DNA of 64,000 bases, taken from NCBI GenBank assembly GCA_036389675.1, contig DASVWI010000018.1:1-64000 (forward strand), written 5' to 3'. Below the pieces are notes generated by a model. The model did no database searches, was not told the DNA's origin, and worked only from the letters and a program-made list of their open reading frames with translations. This document shows, in pieces, positions 1 to 8,695 of this stretch; position 1 is the first letter of the stretch, and every line of letters begins with the position of its first letter. The translations under genes and the position numbers were made by a program. The stretch is from DASQYE01 sp036389675 (GTDB lineage Bacteria > Acidobacteriota > Blastocatellia > Pyrinomonadales > Pyrinomonadaceae).

Positions 1-19
1 GCCGTGCTGTTAACACGGC
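1..19. terminator. Hairpin at window edge, candidate terminator
   Basis: GCCGTG at 1-6 pairs with CACGGC at 14-19 around a 7-nt loop, downstream of the SIMPL gene on the minus strand. The window edge prevents seeing whether a U-tract follows. Confidence 0.35.
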
Positions 20-71
20 GCGCCTCTCTTTTAGGCTGCATTGTCGAGCCGGCCCTCACAGTTCCGTGGGT

Positions 72-809
72 TTAGTCTACGGCGAAGCCCACGTTGACCA
101 CCGCCGTGATGTCTTTCTCAAGCGATGAAGTGTCATTCATGCCGGAGTCTGAGACATCGTTTGAATCCGCCGGGGTGATCTGCATCACGCCCATCCTCGC
201 CGTGCGCACGCTGCCGATGCTGCTGCCCGTGCTCGACGCGATCTGTTGGGCACGAACCTTGGCGTCCTTGGCCGCCTCCGCCAGCATCTCTATCTTCAGG
301 TCGCCGAGCTTCGTGTAGAGATACTCGGGCGGATTCGATTCGAGCAGGATGCCCTGATTGATCAACTCTGTGGCCTCGCGCGCCAGTTTCTCAATCTTGT
401 CCACGTCATTCGAGCGCACCATCAACTCCTGCCGCAGAGAGTATCCGGTGATCTCGCCCGTCTCTTCCCCGTCGCTGTTCTTCGCGTGCATCGTCGTCGA
501 AGAGATTGACGAGATGGTGATCTGGTTTTCCGCTACGCCCTTCGAGATAAGGTACTGCTTGACCTTGGGCACGTTGTCCGAGAGCGCCTTGTAGGCATCG
601 GATAATTCCGGGGCTTGGTATGAAACGCCCGCGCGCCAGACGACCAGGTCTGACTTGATGCGCTTACGCGCCGAACCCGTCACCGTAATCACCTGATCGC
701 CGTTCTTGGCGTGCGTATAGGCCCAAGCGCCGACGATTGACGAAAGCACCAACGCTACTGCCAGAGCGAATCCGGCGTTAAAAATATTTCCGTTTCTTTC
801 CATGTTCAT
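72..809 (-). CDS. SIMPL domain (DUF541) periplasmic protein
   Basis: About 245 residues. An N-terminal hydrophobic segment (roughly residues 8-30 after the chosen start) is followed by a SIMPL/DUF541 domain, recognisable from the early ITVTGSA motif, the central SSISS stretch and the late conserved GSIGSVRTARMG-like region. SIMPL proteins are exported or membrane-anchored, form oligomeric assemblies and have no firmly assigned enzymatic role in most bacteria. The frame is open to a GTG at 824, but that GTG lies inside the GGGAGG ribosome-binding region, so the ATG at 809 or the one at 803 is more likely; spacing to GGAGG is rather long. Nothing co-directional is tightly linked to it. Family call is firm, function unknown. 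Confidence 0.85.
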   Translation of the reverse strand: MNMERNGNIFNAGFALAVALVLSSIVGAWAYTHAKNGDQVITVTGSARKRIKSDLVVWRAGVSYQAPELSDAYKALSDNVPKVKQYLISKGVAENQITISSISSTTMHAKNSDGEETGEITGYSLRQELMVRSNDVDKIEKLAREATELINQGILLESNPPEYLYTKLGDLKIEMLAEAAKDAKVRAQQIASSTGSSIGSVRTARMGVMQITPADSNDVSDSGMNDTSSLEKDITAVVNVGFAVD

Positions 810-890
810 ATGTGTCTGTGGCACCTCCCAATGCCGTCATCATAGACGCGCGGCCCGCGCTGGCTTTGCGTAGCAAGGCGCACAGTCCCC

Positions 891-910
891 TACTGTGGCT
901 AGCCACAGTA
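891..910. promoter_or_regulatory. Perfect 20-bp palindrome
   Basis: A perfect loop-less palindrome (half-site TACTGTGGCT) lies between the 957-2384 gene and the SIMPL gene, both on the minus strand. With no loop and no U-tract it looks more like a dimeric operator than a terminator. It is about 80 bp upstream of the SIMPL start. Confidence 0.45.
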
Positions 911-956
911 AAGGTTTAGCAGGGAAAGCTTTGGATTGCGGGCGGGGATTTGTGTC

Positions 957-2384
957 TTAGATTTCGCGCAGGCTTCCGGCGAGCGCGCCGACAGCCGATT
1001 CGGCCAGCTCGCTGAGCGCGCTCGCCTTTTGCATCAGGCGAAAGCGAGTGCTGATCATATGGCCGACGCTTAAGCCCAAGGCCGCGTCCAGCGCGCACAA
1101 CTCTTCGGCCAGCGCCCGCTGCGAAACACGCTCGAAGGCGTGCTGCAACTCGTTGATCGCGGAATTGACGCCCTCGACGAGGAGGATCTCTATGTCGCTG
1201 CCGCCGCGCGCGCGCCGCCGCGCATGCTCGCGCAGGCGTATGCGAGCCTCATCCTGAACTTTCCCGGTCGCGACGACGACCAGATGCGGGCTTTCCGTCT
1301 CAGCCTGCTTTTCGAGCGCGCGTCGCGCGTGTGCCGCCGTCAGGTCGCCGTCTCTTAAGACGAAGAGAAAGGCTTCGCCGCAGACATCCGCCATCAGGTG
1401 CGTCTCGCCGTCGCTTGACGATGGGCCAACGGCGATTCTGGATTCCGGGAGACCCAGGCCGCGCAGCACGGAGTAGAGGCGTGTGGAGAGCCACGAGCCA
1501 TTCTCCAGCAGCGTCGAGGCGGTGTCGGTCGGGACGATCAGCTCGTCAACCTTCTCGTCGGCGATGCTCGCGCCGCACTCGCTACAGATGGCGTTGCTTG
1601 AGGTGATCACGTTGAGGGCATCAGGTGAAGGCAGGCGAAAGAGAGCGCGCCCGACTTTACGGCAGCTGACGACGACTTCGCGGCGCAGTAGTCCGGCGTC
1701 CGAGAGCCTGCCCACCAGCGAGTCCGTGCCCGCCTCTGTCTCTACATCTCCCTGTAAATCAGCGCCGAGCCCTGTGCCCTGCGATTCCCTTATGCGCCAG
1801 AGAAAACGCCTCGCCCCGGCATCCTCCAGCAACTCGACGGCGCGCAGGCGTTCCGCAGCGGTCTCCTTACGCACATCTGCGGCCTCGCCCGTGCGACCTT
1901 CCTTGAAATGCGAGAGCGGCTTACCAGCGTCGTTCGGCTCACGCTCACGCCAAGCCATATCCTCAGCCGTCGTCTTCCCATTATCGCCGGTGCTGCGGGT
2001 AGCTTCGAGCGCGTCTCGCACGTTGCGGCAGAAGGACTCAAGCGAAAGTTGCGGGGCCGTGGTCTCCGCTTCGTAGATTATCCCGGCGCGCATCCCCGAC
2101 ACGTCGCTCTCTTCGTCGCCGAAGATCAGGAAAAGCACGAAATCTTCGAAGCAGAATATGTCTCCGCGCACATAGGGGGCATCCATCTCGATTTTCGCCT
2201 GCGCGGCGACGGCCCTCTCCATCTCGGGCACACGATCAGGACTCGTGAGGGCCAACTCGAAACAGTGCAGGCGCGCAGAGCGGATGAGGGGTACGAGTCC
2301 TTTGTCCTGCAACCTTTCCAGCAGCAGCAGACGCGTCTGGGCATCAACTCTTTGATTAGAGATTTTGCTTTCGATGAAGAGCAT
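957..2384 (-). CDS. Unrecognised protein, 475 aa
   Basis: I do not recognise this protein. It begins with ATG preceded by GAAGGAG at good spacing. There is no signal peptide and no membrane segment. The middle (about residues 140-240) is charged and poor in hydrophobics, suggesting a linker. A single CSEC pair lies near residue 272, half of a zinc-ribbon pattern with no partner pair seen. The C-terminal 200 residues alternate predicted strand and helix (LMADVCGEAFLFVL, HLVVVATG, IEILLVEG), as in compact alpha/beta nuclease-like or Rossmann-like folds, but no catalytic signature is clear. It is a stand-alone gene. The long open frame and good ribosome-binding site make it real; the function is not inferred. 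Confidence 0.7.
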   Translation of the reverse strand: MLFIESKISNQRVDAQTRLLLLERLQDKGLVPLIRSARLHCFELALTSPDRVPEMERAVAAQAKIEMDAPYVRGDIFCFEDFVLFLIFGDEESDVSGMRAGIIYEAETTAPQLSLESFCRNVRDALEATRSTGDNGKTTAEDMAWREREPNDAGKPLSHFKEGRTGEAADVRKETAAERLRAVELLEDAGARRFLWRIRESQGTGLGADLQGDVETEAGTDSLVGRLSDAGLLRREVVVSCRKVGRALFRLPSPDALNVITSSNAICSECGASIADEKVDELIVPTDTASTLLENGSWLSTRLYSVLRGLGLPESRIAVGPSSSDGETHLMADVCGEAFLFVLRDGDLTAAHARRALEKQAETESPHLVVVATGKVQDEARIRLREHARRRARGGSDIEILLVEGVNSAINELQHAFERVSQRALAEELCALDAALGLSVGHMISTRFRLMQKASALSELAESAVGALAGSLREI

Positions 2385-2729
2385 ACTGGTTCTCCTTCCC
2401 GTGGCCTCTAGCCGGGCATGCTATCACGCCATGCGTAAGAATTACCACGTTGACGGGGCGCTGGCCGGTTCAGATTGACCGAATTGTGTCCCGTCATGGG
2501 ACGTATGTACGCTCACGCTTCACATCCTGCGGGTCAGTTATACCCGAGCCTGAACTCATTTCGTTCGTTCACTTACGGGCACACGTGGACTGTCACGAAA
2601 CGGTCACATTGCTTGTTGTAACATCTCTGCAAGATTAGTAGAATGCGTTTTGTGGTCAGGTAGTACCCCCCTCATTAAAGTAATCAGAAAGCAATAAGAA
2701 TTTTCAGAGGAGAGAGTAGCTCCCCGTCT
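2385..2729. other. Intergenic region between divergent genes
   Basis: About 345 bp between the divergent 957-2384 gene and the NlpC/P60 gene. It should hold both promoters. No riboswitch core, tRNA or strong hairpin was recognised. The last 30 bp include GAGGAGAGAG, the probable ribosome-binding site of the downstream gene. Confidence 0.5.
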
Positions 2730-3341
2730 ATGATACTGAAAAAAACGTTCCCTTACATGCTCGCAGCATGTTTTGTTCTCAGCCTGTTCACGGTCACAGC
2801 CTCAGCGCAAAACCCGAACAATCAACCGACGCAAGCCACCACAACTACACTGGAAGCTAACGGCGTCCCGCGCCTTGAGAGCGATCCGGTCATCATCTCG
2901 CTCGCAGAGCCCGTCAGACCGAGGACGACCGGCTCTGCCGCAGCGCCGCACGCGGTCGTGACTTTCGATCAGCTCTTGTCGGCGGCGATAGATACGCGTC
3001 TCGGTGCGCCTTACGTATACGGGTCTTCCGGGCCTAACGTCTTCGACTGCTCAGGCTTCGTGTGGAGCGCCTTTCAATCGGTCGGCATACGCTTTGAGCG
3101 CGGCAGCGCACGCACGCTCTGGTCGCGCTTTGCGCCCGCGCGCAGGGATGAGGAGCGCAAATTCGGCACGCTCGTTTTCTTCAACGGCCTGTCGCACATA
3201 GGCATCGTCGCCGACGAGCACGGCTTCTATCATGCGTCGCGCAGCCACGGCGTCATCTACTCGCCCTTCAACGAGTACTGGGTGAGCCGCATAGACGGTT
3301 ATCGCCGCGTGCCCCTGCCGACACAATTAATAGCGGAATAA
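2730..3341 (+). CDS. NlpC/P60 family cell-wall hydrolase
   Basis: 203 residues. A Sec signal peptide (residues about 1-26, ending in ASAQ) is followed by a 45-residue low-complexity linker and an NlpC/P60 papain-like domain from about residue 72. The catalytic Cys is in FDCSGFVWSAF and the catalytic His in SHIGIVADEHGFYHASR. Such enzymes cut gamma-D-Glu-diaminopimelate or related peptide bonds in peptidoglycan stems, acting outside the inner membrane. The domain has its usual length and no extra binding modules, so substrate targeting is not evident. It is monocistronic, with a long hairpin right after the stop. Confident on family, not on the exact bond. Confidence 0.9.
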   Translation: MILKKTFPYMLAACFVLSLFTVTASAQNPNNQPTQATTTTLEANGVPRLESDPVIISLAEPVRPRTTGSAAAPHAVVTFDQLLSAAIDTRLGAPYVYGSSGPNVFDCSGFVWSAFQSVGIRFERGSARTLWSRFAPARRDEERKFGTLVFFNGLSHIGIVADEHGFYHASRSHGVIYSPFNEYWVSRIDGYRRVPLPTQLIAE

Positions 3342-3366
3342 CTTTTACAAATCTTAAAGAGTAAAC

Positions 3367-3409
3367 GATGGGCCAGCGACTTTTCTTTAGTGAAAGTCGC
3401 TGGCCCATC
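3367..3409. terminator. Long hairpin between convergent genes
   Basis: An 18-bp near-perfect stem (GATGGGCCAGCGACTTT against its complement at 3392-3409) with a 6-nt loop begins 25 bp after the NlpC/P60 stop. The genes converge, so it can serve both strands. A U-tract is weak on either side. Confidence 0.6.
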
Positions 3410-3432
3410 AGCATAACGAGATAGAGAGCATC

Positions 3433-3486
3433 GCAGGTCAATACCGCCCTAGACCTTGAGCGGTACTGATCTGTCACATGGTCGCG
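3433..3486. repeat. REP-like palindromic repeat, copy 1
   Basis: Arms GGTCAATACCGC and GCGGTACTGATC flank a short centre, followed by a tail ending in TGGTCGC. The same arm and tail occur at 48905-48983 and 54498-54537, so this is a dispersed palindrome family in this genome. It lies between convergent genes. Confidence 0.6.
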
Positions 3487-3492
3487 CGCAAT

Positions 3493-3723
3493 TCAGCGAT
3501 TATTAGGCAGAGCGCCGGAGACGAAGCCCGCGCGGTGCTCTGAGTCGCGTGCCTCCCAGACGACGGCAATCTTGTCTATCGCCACGTAACACATCATCTG
3601 GTCGTCGTCCCTGAGATGCAAGACGCCGCCTTCGACCTTGATCACCTCGCCGCGAAGGCTCGACGCCCCGCCGCAGAAGATATCTATCTTGCGCCCGATC
3701 ATCCTTGAAAGAAATTCCTGCAT
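3493..3723 (-). CDS. Small LSm-like (MM0924-type) protein
   Basis: 76 residues starting at MQEFLSRM, with GGAGG seven bases upstream, which decides this start over a longer frame beginning at 3777. The body reads as a small five-stranded barrel: IDIFCGG, LRGEVIKVEGGVLHLR, MCYVAIDKIAVVWE. This pattern resembles the Sm/Hfq-like fold of MM0924-type small proteins, which have no settled function. The C-terminal tail is short and polar. It sits 57 bp downstream of the cysteine-cluster gene on the same strand, so the two may be co-transcribed. Assignment is from motif memory only. Confidence 0.6.
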   Translation of the reverse strand: MQEFLSRMIGRKIDIFCGGASSLRGEVIKVEGGVLHLRDDDQMMCYVAIDKIAVVWEARDSEHRAGFVSGALPNNR

Positions 3724-3780
3724 CTTCCTACCTCCGAAAAATCTTTGCCGGCCTGAAGAGAAGCCACACCCCGCCACTCG

Positions 3781-4260
3781 TCATTTACCGTTGCCGTTGC
3801 TCCACTTCCAGATTTTTTCGTTTCCGTCCGCATCCCTGACCACCTTTTTGCTGGTCTTGTGGAACGTTATCTGAATCAGCGGCAGCACGTCGTCGTCGTC
3901 CTGTTGTCGTCGCTCGAACTGCAAGAGGTCGTAATAAGTACACCTGGTGCGGTCTGGATATTCACGGCACACCTGCGGTCTGCCGTGATAGATGGTACAG
4001 CCGCGCGTGTTGGGATCGATGAACTGGCAAGCCTCGCCGAACAGGTGATCTCGCTTACGACGCAGCACGCGCTCGCCAGACCTGTGCATCTTCGTATAGC
4101 GCTTCTCCGCCACTTCGACCGAGACTCCGAAATATTTTGCGAGGCGGTTGAGGTCGCGCTTCGTGACCTGCACGCGCTCGTAGACTGAGCAACAAAAGGC
4201 CGGACACTTCGAGCAATCGTAGTGCACCTTTGGCTGTTCGTCGGTTATGGTTCTCCCCAT
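3781..4260 (-). CDS. YkgJ-type cysteine-cluster protein
   Basis: 159 residues from the ATG at 4260, chosen because AGAAGGGGAAG precedes it; a GTG six codons upstream overlaps that site. The protein has the CxxCxxxCC arrangement near the N-terminus (CSKCPAFCC) and later cysteines in EACQFID, CTIYHGRPQVCREYPD and TRCTYYD. This is the pattern of the YkgJ/UPF0153 family, thought to bind zinc or an Fe-S cluster. The biochemical role of the family is not established. There is no signal peptide. It is followed by the small LSm-like gene. Confidence 0.8.
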   Translation of the reverse strand: MGRTITDEQPKVHYDCSKCPAFCCSVYERVQVTKRDLNRLAKYFGVSVEVAEKRYTKMHRSGERVLRRKRDHLFGEACQFIDPNTRGCTIYHGRPQVCREYPDRTRCTYYDLLQFERRQQDDDDVLPLIQITFHKTSKKVVRDADGNEKIWKWSNGNGK

Positions 4261-4387
4261 TTGCTTCCCCTTCTGCACAATTTTCTACGCCGTGCCCCTT
4301 AAGCTCTTGGTAAACCGTTCGCCCCCGCCGTTTGAAGATCGAGCGATTATCGCTAACGGGTCGGCCAACGAGCAATCCTTATTCTTC

Positions 4388-5524
4388 CTATCGCCGTTTT
4401 GATCTCTTATATTCGGAGCGCAACAGTTCCATGAACTCGTCGCGCCGCTCGTAGAGGCGTTTCGGCTCGCGCGGCTCGTGCCTCGCTAGAGCATACGCTG
4501 TTATAACGGGCAGTGCCACCGTCGAATCAACGTAACAGACCACGGCGTCAGGCAGGCGATCAGGATCGACCTTGCCCCACGAGACGGCCTCGCCGGGCGT
4601 CGCGCCCGACAAGCCGCCGGTGTCTGGCCGGGCATCCGTCACCTGTAGAAAATAGTCGTGACCGCGCTCGTCTATGCCCAGAACCTCCTGAATCTGCGGC
4701 TCTGTTTGCAGCATAAAATTTTTGGGACTGCCGCCGCCGAGGATAAAGACGGCTGAGCGCCCGCCGTGCTTTGTGCCCTTGTCACCGCGCCCGTGGATCG
4801 CGCCCCGCTTGCCCGCGAGCACTATCGCCGCCGTCTCATTCACGTCGAGCGAAGGGTCGAACGCCAGCCGGTTGCCTTGCAGCGCCTTGGCCGCGACGTT
4901 CATGCCAATTGAAGAATCGCCGGGGCTGGAGGTGTAGATGGGCACGGCGTATTCATAGGCGGCTGCTAAGAGCGATTTGTTTTTGATGCCGAGCGAGCGC
5001 TCACGCTCGTGTACGTAGCGCCCGCAGAGGTAATGAAACTCCGCCGTCGACATCGCCTTCTGAAACTCTTCGCCCTCGATGATCTTGCGAAAGAAAGCGT
5101 CCGTGTCGAGCAGCACAGAGTAGTCGAAGAAGATATCGTAGATGCGGACGACCTCTTCGTCGCGCAGGGTGATGTCCGAGACCCCCGCGCTGCCCTGATG
5201 CATGGCGAGCGCGAGACCGAAGTGGGTATCGTGATACAGGTTCGCGCCCGTCGATATAATCCAGTCCACGAAGCCTGCCTGTATGAGCGGGATGAGCGCC
5301 GAGATGCCAAGGCCGGCGGGAGTCAAAGCGCCGGTCAGCGAGAGACCGACGGTCACATCCGGCTCAAGCATCTTCTGCGTAAAGAGCTGGCACGCCTCGC
5401 GCAGCCGCGCCGCGTTGTAGGCCAGGAATGATTCGTCAACAAGGTCTGCAAGACTCGTCTCGGACGTGATCGGCTGCGGGTCGATCCGCTTCCCCTGTAA
5501 GAACTTACTCCTCTTTTTCGCCAT
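4388..5524 (-). CDS. Deoxyhypusine synthase family protein
   Basis: 378 residues from MAKKRSK, with GAGGGAGAAGG directly upstream. It is full length for the deoxyhypusine synthase family, an NAD-dependent aminobutyl transferase using spermidine. NAD-site regions are visible (GLSLTGALTPAG, ISTGANLYHD). The SWGKV motif near the C-terminus contains the lysine that carries the enzyme-imine intermediate in characterised DHS. Bacteria have no eIF5A, and related bacterial proteins have been assigned to homospermidine or other polyamine synthesis, so substrate is open. The gene is alone on its transcript as far as I can see; a long hairpin repeat lies just upstream at 5550-5642. Confidence 0.85.
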   Translation of the reverse strand: MAKKRSKFLQGKRIDPQPITSETSLADLVDESFLAYNAARLREACQLFTQKMLEPDVTVGLSLTGALTPAGLGISALIPLIQAGFVDWIISTGANLYHDTHFGLALAMHQGSAGVSDITLRDEEVVRIYDIFFDYSVLLDTDAFFRKIIEGEEFQKAMSTAEFHYLCGRYVHERERSLGIKNKSLLAAAYEYAVPIYTSSPGDSSIGMNVAAKALQGNRLAFDPSLDVNETAAIVLAGKRGAIHGRGDKGTKHGGRSAVFILGGGSPKNFMLQTEPQIQEVLGIDERGHDYFLQVTDARPDTGGLSGATPGEAVSWGKVDPDRLPDAVVCYVDSTVALPVITAYALARHEPREPKRLYERRDEFMELLRSEYKRSKRR

Positions 5525-5549
5525 CCTTCTCCCTCTTTTTCGATTCAAA

Positions 5550-5642
5550 CAGGGATGGACAGATTGATGGTCAGGATAAAGAAAAAGCTATGAAGCATTC
5601 ATGCTGTAATGCTTTTATCCTGACCATCTCTGTCCATCCCTG
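5550..5642. repeat. Long hairpin repeat, GGGATGGACAG family, copy 1
   Basis: The outer arm CAGGGATGGACAGA (5550-5563) pairs with 5629-5642, and the inner arm TGGTCAGGATAAA (5568-5580) pairs with 5614-5626. A further AAGCATT/AATGCTT stem closes the top. A related element with the same outer words is at 44883-44981. It lies between two minus-strand genes, downstream of the TonB receptor, and could act as its terminator. Confidence 0.65.
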
Positions 5643-5658
5643 CCAAGTCCCGCCTTAT

Positions 5659-8421
5659 TTAGAAACGATACTGGTAATGAACGCTCACGCTGCGGCCCGG
5701 CCCGTCTATGCCCCAGCTCGGGCCGCGATAGCTTTGATCGCCGATGTTCTCGAAGTCCATCAGCAATTCGTGACGCTCGTTGAAACGAAACCCGCCGCGC
5801 ACGTTAAAGAGCCCGTAGCCGGGAAGGTACGTGAAGAGCGGCGCGGAGGTGGCGCTGCCGAGCACGCGGTTCTGCACCTGCGCGAGCGTCTCATTCGTCG
5901 CCAGCAGCACGTCGTCGGGCGTGCCGAACACCGTATCGGGGCCGGGGCCGGTCAGGCCGCGCACGCGTGCGCCGTTGTTGAAGAAATTGGCGATGTTCGT
6001 GCGCGAGCGTGTTGCGCCTATGCGCCGGTCGGCGAGGTCTAAGGAAGAGAGACGCGATTGCCTGTCGGCGAGCGTCGAGTAACCCTCTATCCAGTAGCGC
6101 CCGCCACGGGGCTGGTAACGCAGACGCAGAAAGACGTTGGCGGGCGGCGTGCCGCCTTCGATGTTGGGCGCAAGGCCCGTCGCTTTGTCCTCCGCGCGGA
6201 TGTAGGTAAAGTTGCCGCCGAAAGTCCAATCAGGATTCAGGCGCGCGTCAATCGTGTATTCGAGCCCCATGATGCGCGCGTCAGAGAAGTTGGCCCGCAC
6301 CAGCACGGGCTGACTCAAAGCGAGCGGCACGAAGACCACGCCGTTCGGCAGTTGGTTGACGATGGGCTGGTCGCCGAGGAATCGGCCCACCGCGCCGGTC
6401 GGCAGGATGAGCGCCTGTTTAGTGATCGCGCGGTTAATGTCTATGAGGAAGGCCGTCAGGTCTGTATCGAAGCGTCGGCGACGATAGCGAAAGCCCACGT
6501 CGAAGTTATTGCTGACCTCGGAGCTTTGGCGCGTGACGGGGAGGCCGGTTGAGACCGCGCTTGAGCCCGCTGTGTTGCCGATGAGGCCGCCGAGACTGGA
6601 CGCGCTGTTGAAATCAACCTCGAAGCCGTCGCCCGTCAGACCCAGCGTGCCGAGGTCTGTGATGTTCGGCGCGCGAAAGCCACGACTGTAATTAAAGACG
6701 AAGCCGAGTCCCTCAAGGGGCGAGACGAGTACGCCGAAGCGCCCCGAAAAATCGTCCACGCGCAGGCTATCGTTCGGGAAGAGAGGCAAGCCTCCGACGA
6801 GCGGGCTGTTCGCGGCCCGCGAACGATACGAGGCGACGTTGTAGCGCAGCGCCCCGCTCAGGCGCAGCTTTTCCGGGATGACCTCATAAACATCCTGCAC
6901 ATAGATGCCGCCGAGGATGTAGCGCGCCCCGTTGGGCACGCGCGGTCTTGAGAGCGTGACGGCGTGCGAGACTGGGTTGAAGGTGTAAGCTGGCGAGTTC
7001 ACTTTGTCGTGATAGAGGTCTCCGCCGATGAGGAAGGTCTGGTTGCGCGTAATCTGCTTATCGAGGAAGAAGCTCAGGCCGAAAGCGTTCGTGCGCTCAT
7101 ACTGGTGCGTGATGTTGCCGAAGGGGTTGCCCTGTCCTCCCTGATTGACGCGCTCCTCGCGCTGCGTGTTGTAGGAGAAGGTGAACGAGCCGTTGTCGAA
7201 GAAGCCGAGGTTCTGCTTGACGTAGCGCGCGTAGAAGAAATCCATCATCAGGTTACGCAGGTCTGCGATGAGATTGCCGTCGCCGCCGAGCGTCTGGTCG
7301 TAACGCTTGCCGCCGTCCTGCTGGCTGCGCTGGTAATGAAAGATAAACTGCTGGCCCGACCGCGGCGCATAGTTTAAGTGAAGCGTGCCGCCGTACTGCG
7401 TAAAGGCCGTGTCGGTCAGGCGATCACCGAGGATGTTAGAGGGAATTCCCAGAAAGCGCGTCAGAGACGAGTGGCCGTCTATACCGCCCGCAGGGCGCAG
7501 GTTGTTAACGCGGCGCGCGGCCAGATTCGCCAGCAGGCCGAAGTGTTGCGTCCCGTAAGTGACGAGCGCATTGCTGCCGAAAGAGAGGTCAGCGCTGGTG
7601 AAGAAGGTATTAATCTCGCCGTGGGTTTCCGGCGTCGGCCCGCCAAACTCCGGCGAGCGCGAGATGAGCTGAAGCGTGCCGCCGAGCGAGTCTGAGCCGT
7701 ACTGCGCGCTGTTCGGCCCGCGCAGTATCTCGACGGCGCGCAACGAGCTGGGCTCGTTCAGATTGAAGAAGGTGCTGATGCCGCCGCGCCCCGTCGAAGT
7801 GCTGTAGCGTACGCCGTCAACGTAGGTGGCGACGTTCTTGCCCGTCAACCCGCGCACGAAGATAGCGCCGATGGTCGGGCTCGTGCGTTGCAGCGAGACG
7901 CCGACTTCCTCATCCGCCACCTGCGCCAGCACAGCCGTCGCGCGCTGGCGGATGGCACTCTCCGAGATGACATTGACCGCCTGAATGACCCTGTCCCGAT
8001 CCTCGACCTTGCCTGTCTCCGCCGTGATCGTGACCTGCTCCGCAACCGGATTAATCTCCAGCAAGACCTGCACGTTGGCCGTCTCGCCGGTGGCGACCTC
8101 AACCGCCATGCGCCGCCTGCTGAAATCCGGTCGGCTCACGAGCAGAACATAATCGCCCGGCGGAACATCCGCGAACCGGAACTGCCCGCTGGCGTCCGTC
8201 TGAGTCATGCTGAGCAGGGCCTGCTGCGAGGTGATGATGGCGACCCGTGCGTTGCTCACGACCGCTCCGTTCGCATCCGTCACCACTCCCGTGACGCCGC
8301 CTCCTCTGCCCTGCTGGGCCTGCACGCCTGCCGACATACAGATGGCCCACAGTAAGATGCCCGCGCACAAAAGAGTCCTCGCTCCCTTTAGCTTATTCAA
8401 ACTTTTCATCCCTGTCTTCAT
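5659..8421 (-). CDS. TonB-dependent receptor with carboxypeptidase-regulatory domain
   Basis: About 920 residues. A signal peptide (to about residue 37) is followed by a carboxypeptidase-regulatory-like beta-sandwich (GVVTDANGAVVSNARV onward), then a plug domain (QVADEEVGVSLQRTSPT, ILRGPNSAQYGSDSLGG) and a long outer-membrane beta-barrel ending in the aromatic terminus YQYRF. This plan is typical of outer-membrane receptors energised by TonB that take up siderophores, cobalamin or oligosaccharides; the ligand cannot be told from sequence. No TonB box was identified. The ATG at 8421 follows AAAGGTG; a GTG at 8433 is less likely. No cobalamin-riboswitch core was recognised upstream, so a B12 role is not supported. 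Confidence 0.9.
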   Translation of the reverse strand: MKTGMKSLNKLKGARTLLCAGILLWAICMSAGVQAQQGRGGGVTGVVTDANGAVVSNARVAIITSQQALLSMTQTDASGQFRFADVPPGDYVLLVSRPDFSRRRMAVEVATGETANVQVLLEINPVAEQVTITAETGKVEDRDRVIQAVNVISESAIRQRATAVLAQVADEEVGVSLQRTSPTIGAIFVRGLTGKNVATYVDGVRYSTSTGRGGISTFFNLNEPSSLRAVEILRGPNSAQYGSDSLGGTLQLISRSPEFGGPTPETHGEINTFFTSADLSFGSNALVTYGTQHFGLLANLAARRVNNLRPAGGIDGHSSLTRFLGIPSNILGDRLTDTAFTQYGGTLHLNYAPRSGQQFIFHYQRSQQDGGKRYDQTLGGDGNLIADLRNLMMDFFYARYVKQNLGFFDNGSFTFSYNTQREERVNQGGQGNPFGNITHQYERTNAFGLSFFLDKQITRNQTFLIGGDLYHDKVNSPAYTFNPVSHAVTLSRPRVPNGARYILGGIYVQDVYEVIPEKLRLSGALRYNVASYRSRAANSPLVGGLPLFPNDSLRVDDFSGRFGVLVSPLEGLGFVFNYSRGFRAPNITDLGTLGLTGDGFEVDFNSASSLGGLIGNTAGSSAVSTGLPVTRQSSEVSNNFDVGFRYRRRRFDTDLTAFLIDINRAITKQALILPTGAVGRFLGDQPIVNQLPNGVVFVPLALSQPVLVRANFSDARIMGLEYTIDARLNPDWTFGGNFTYIRAEDKATGLAPNIEGGTPPANVFLRLRYQPRGGRYWIEGYSTLADRQSRLSSLDLADRRIGATRSRTNIANFFNNGARVRGLTGPGPDTVFGTPDDVLLATNETLAQVQNRVLGSATSAPLFTYLPGYGLFNVRGGFRFNERHELLMDFENIGDQSYRGPSWGIDGPGRSVSVHYQYRF

Positions 8422-8482
8422 ATAGAGGCACACCTTTCCGCTTCACGCGTCGCATGAGATTAGAATGAGAGGAGGTTAGTAT

Positions 8483-8500
8483 GGCCCGGATTAAACCGGG
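8483..8500. terminator. Short hairpin upstream of TonB receptor
   Basis: GCCCGG and CCGGGC pair around a 6-nt loop in the 270-bp gap between the 8696-9415 gene and the TonB receptor. It could end the upstream transcript, but it has no U-tract on the minus strand. Confidence 0.35.
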
Positions 8501-8695
8501 CGGTTCTCTTTCTGAGCGGCAGCGTACACGTCCTGACCGAAACGGGCGTTGCCGCCTTTGGCCCGCCGCCGCTGCGCCGTTATCTTTTCCAAAAGAGCCT
8601 GTGCCGGGTAAAACTCTGGTTGCCGGGATAAATGGTATGGTAATGATTAAGGTTGAGAAGTCAAATCGTGCCGCGCCATGGCCGGGGCTGGCCGC

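Noticed and set aside
2385..2729. c-di-AMP (ydaO) riboswitch before the NlpC/P60 gene
   Set aside because: The gene type fits, but I could not find the conserved core sequence in the 345-bp leader.
8422..8695. Cobalamin riboswitch before the TonB receptor
   Set aside because: The conserved B12-box words are absent; only one short hairpin is visible.
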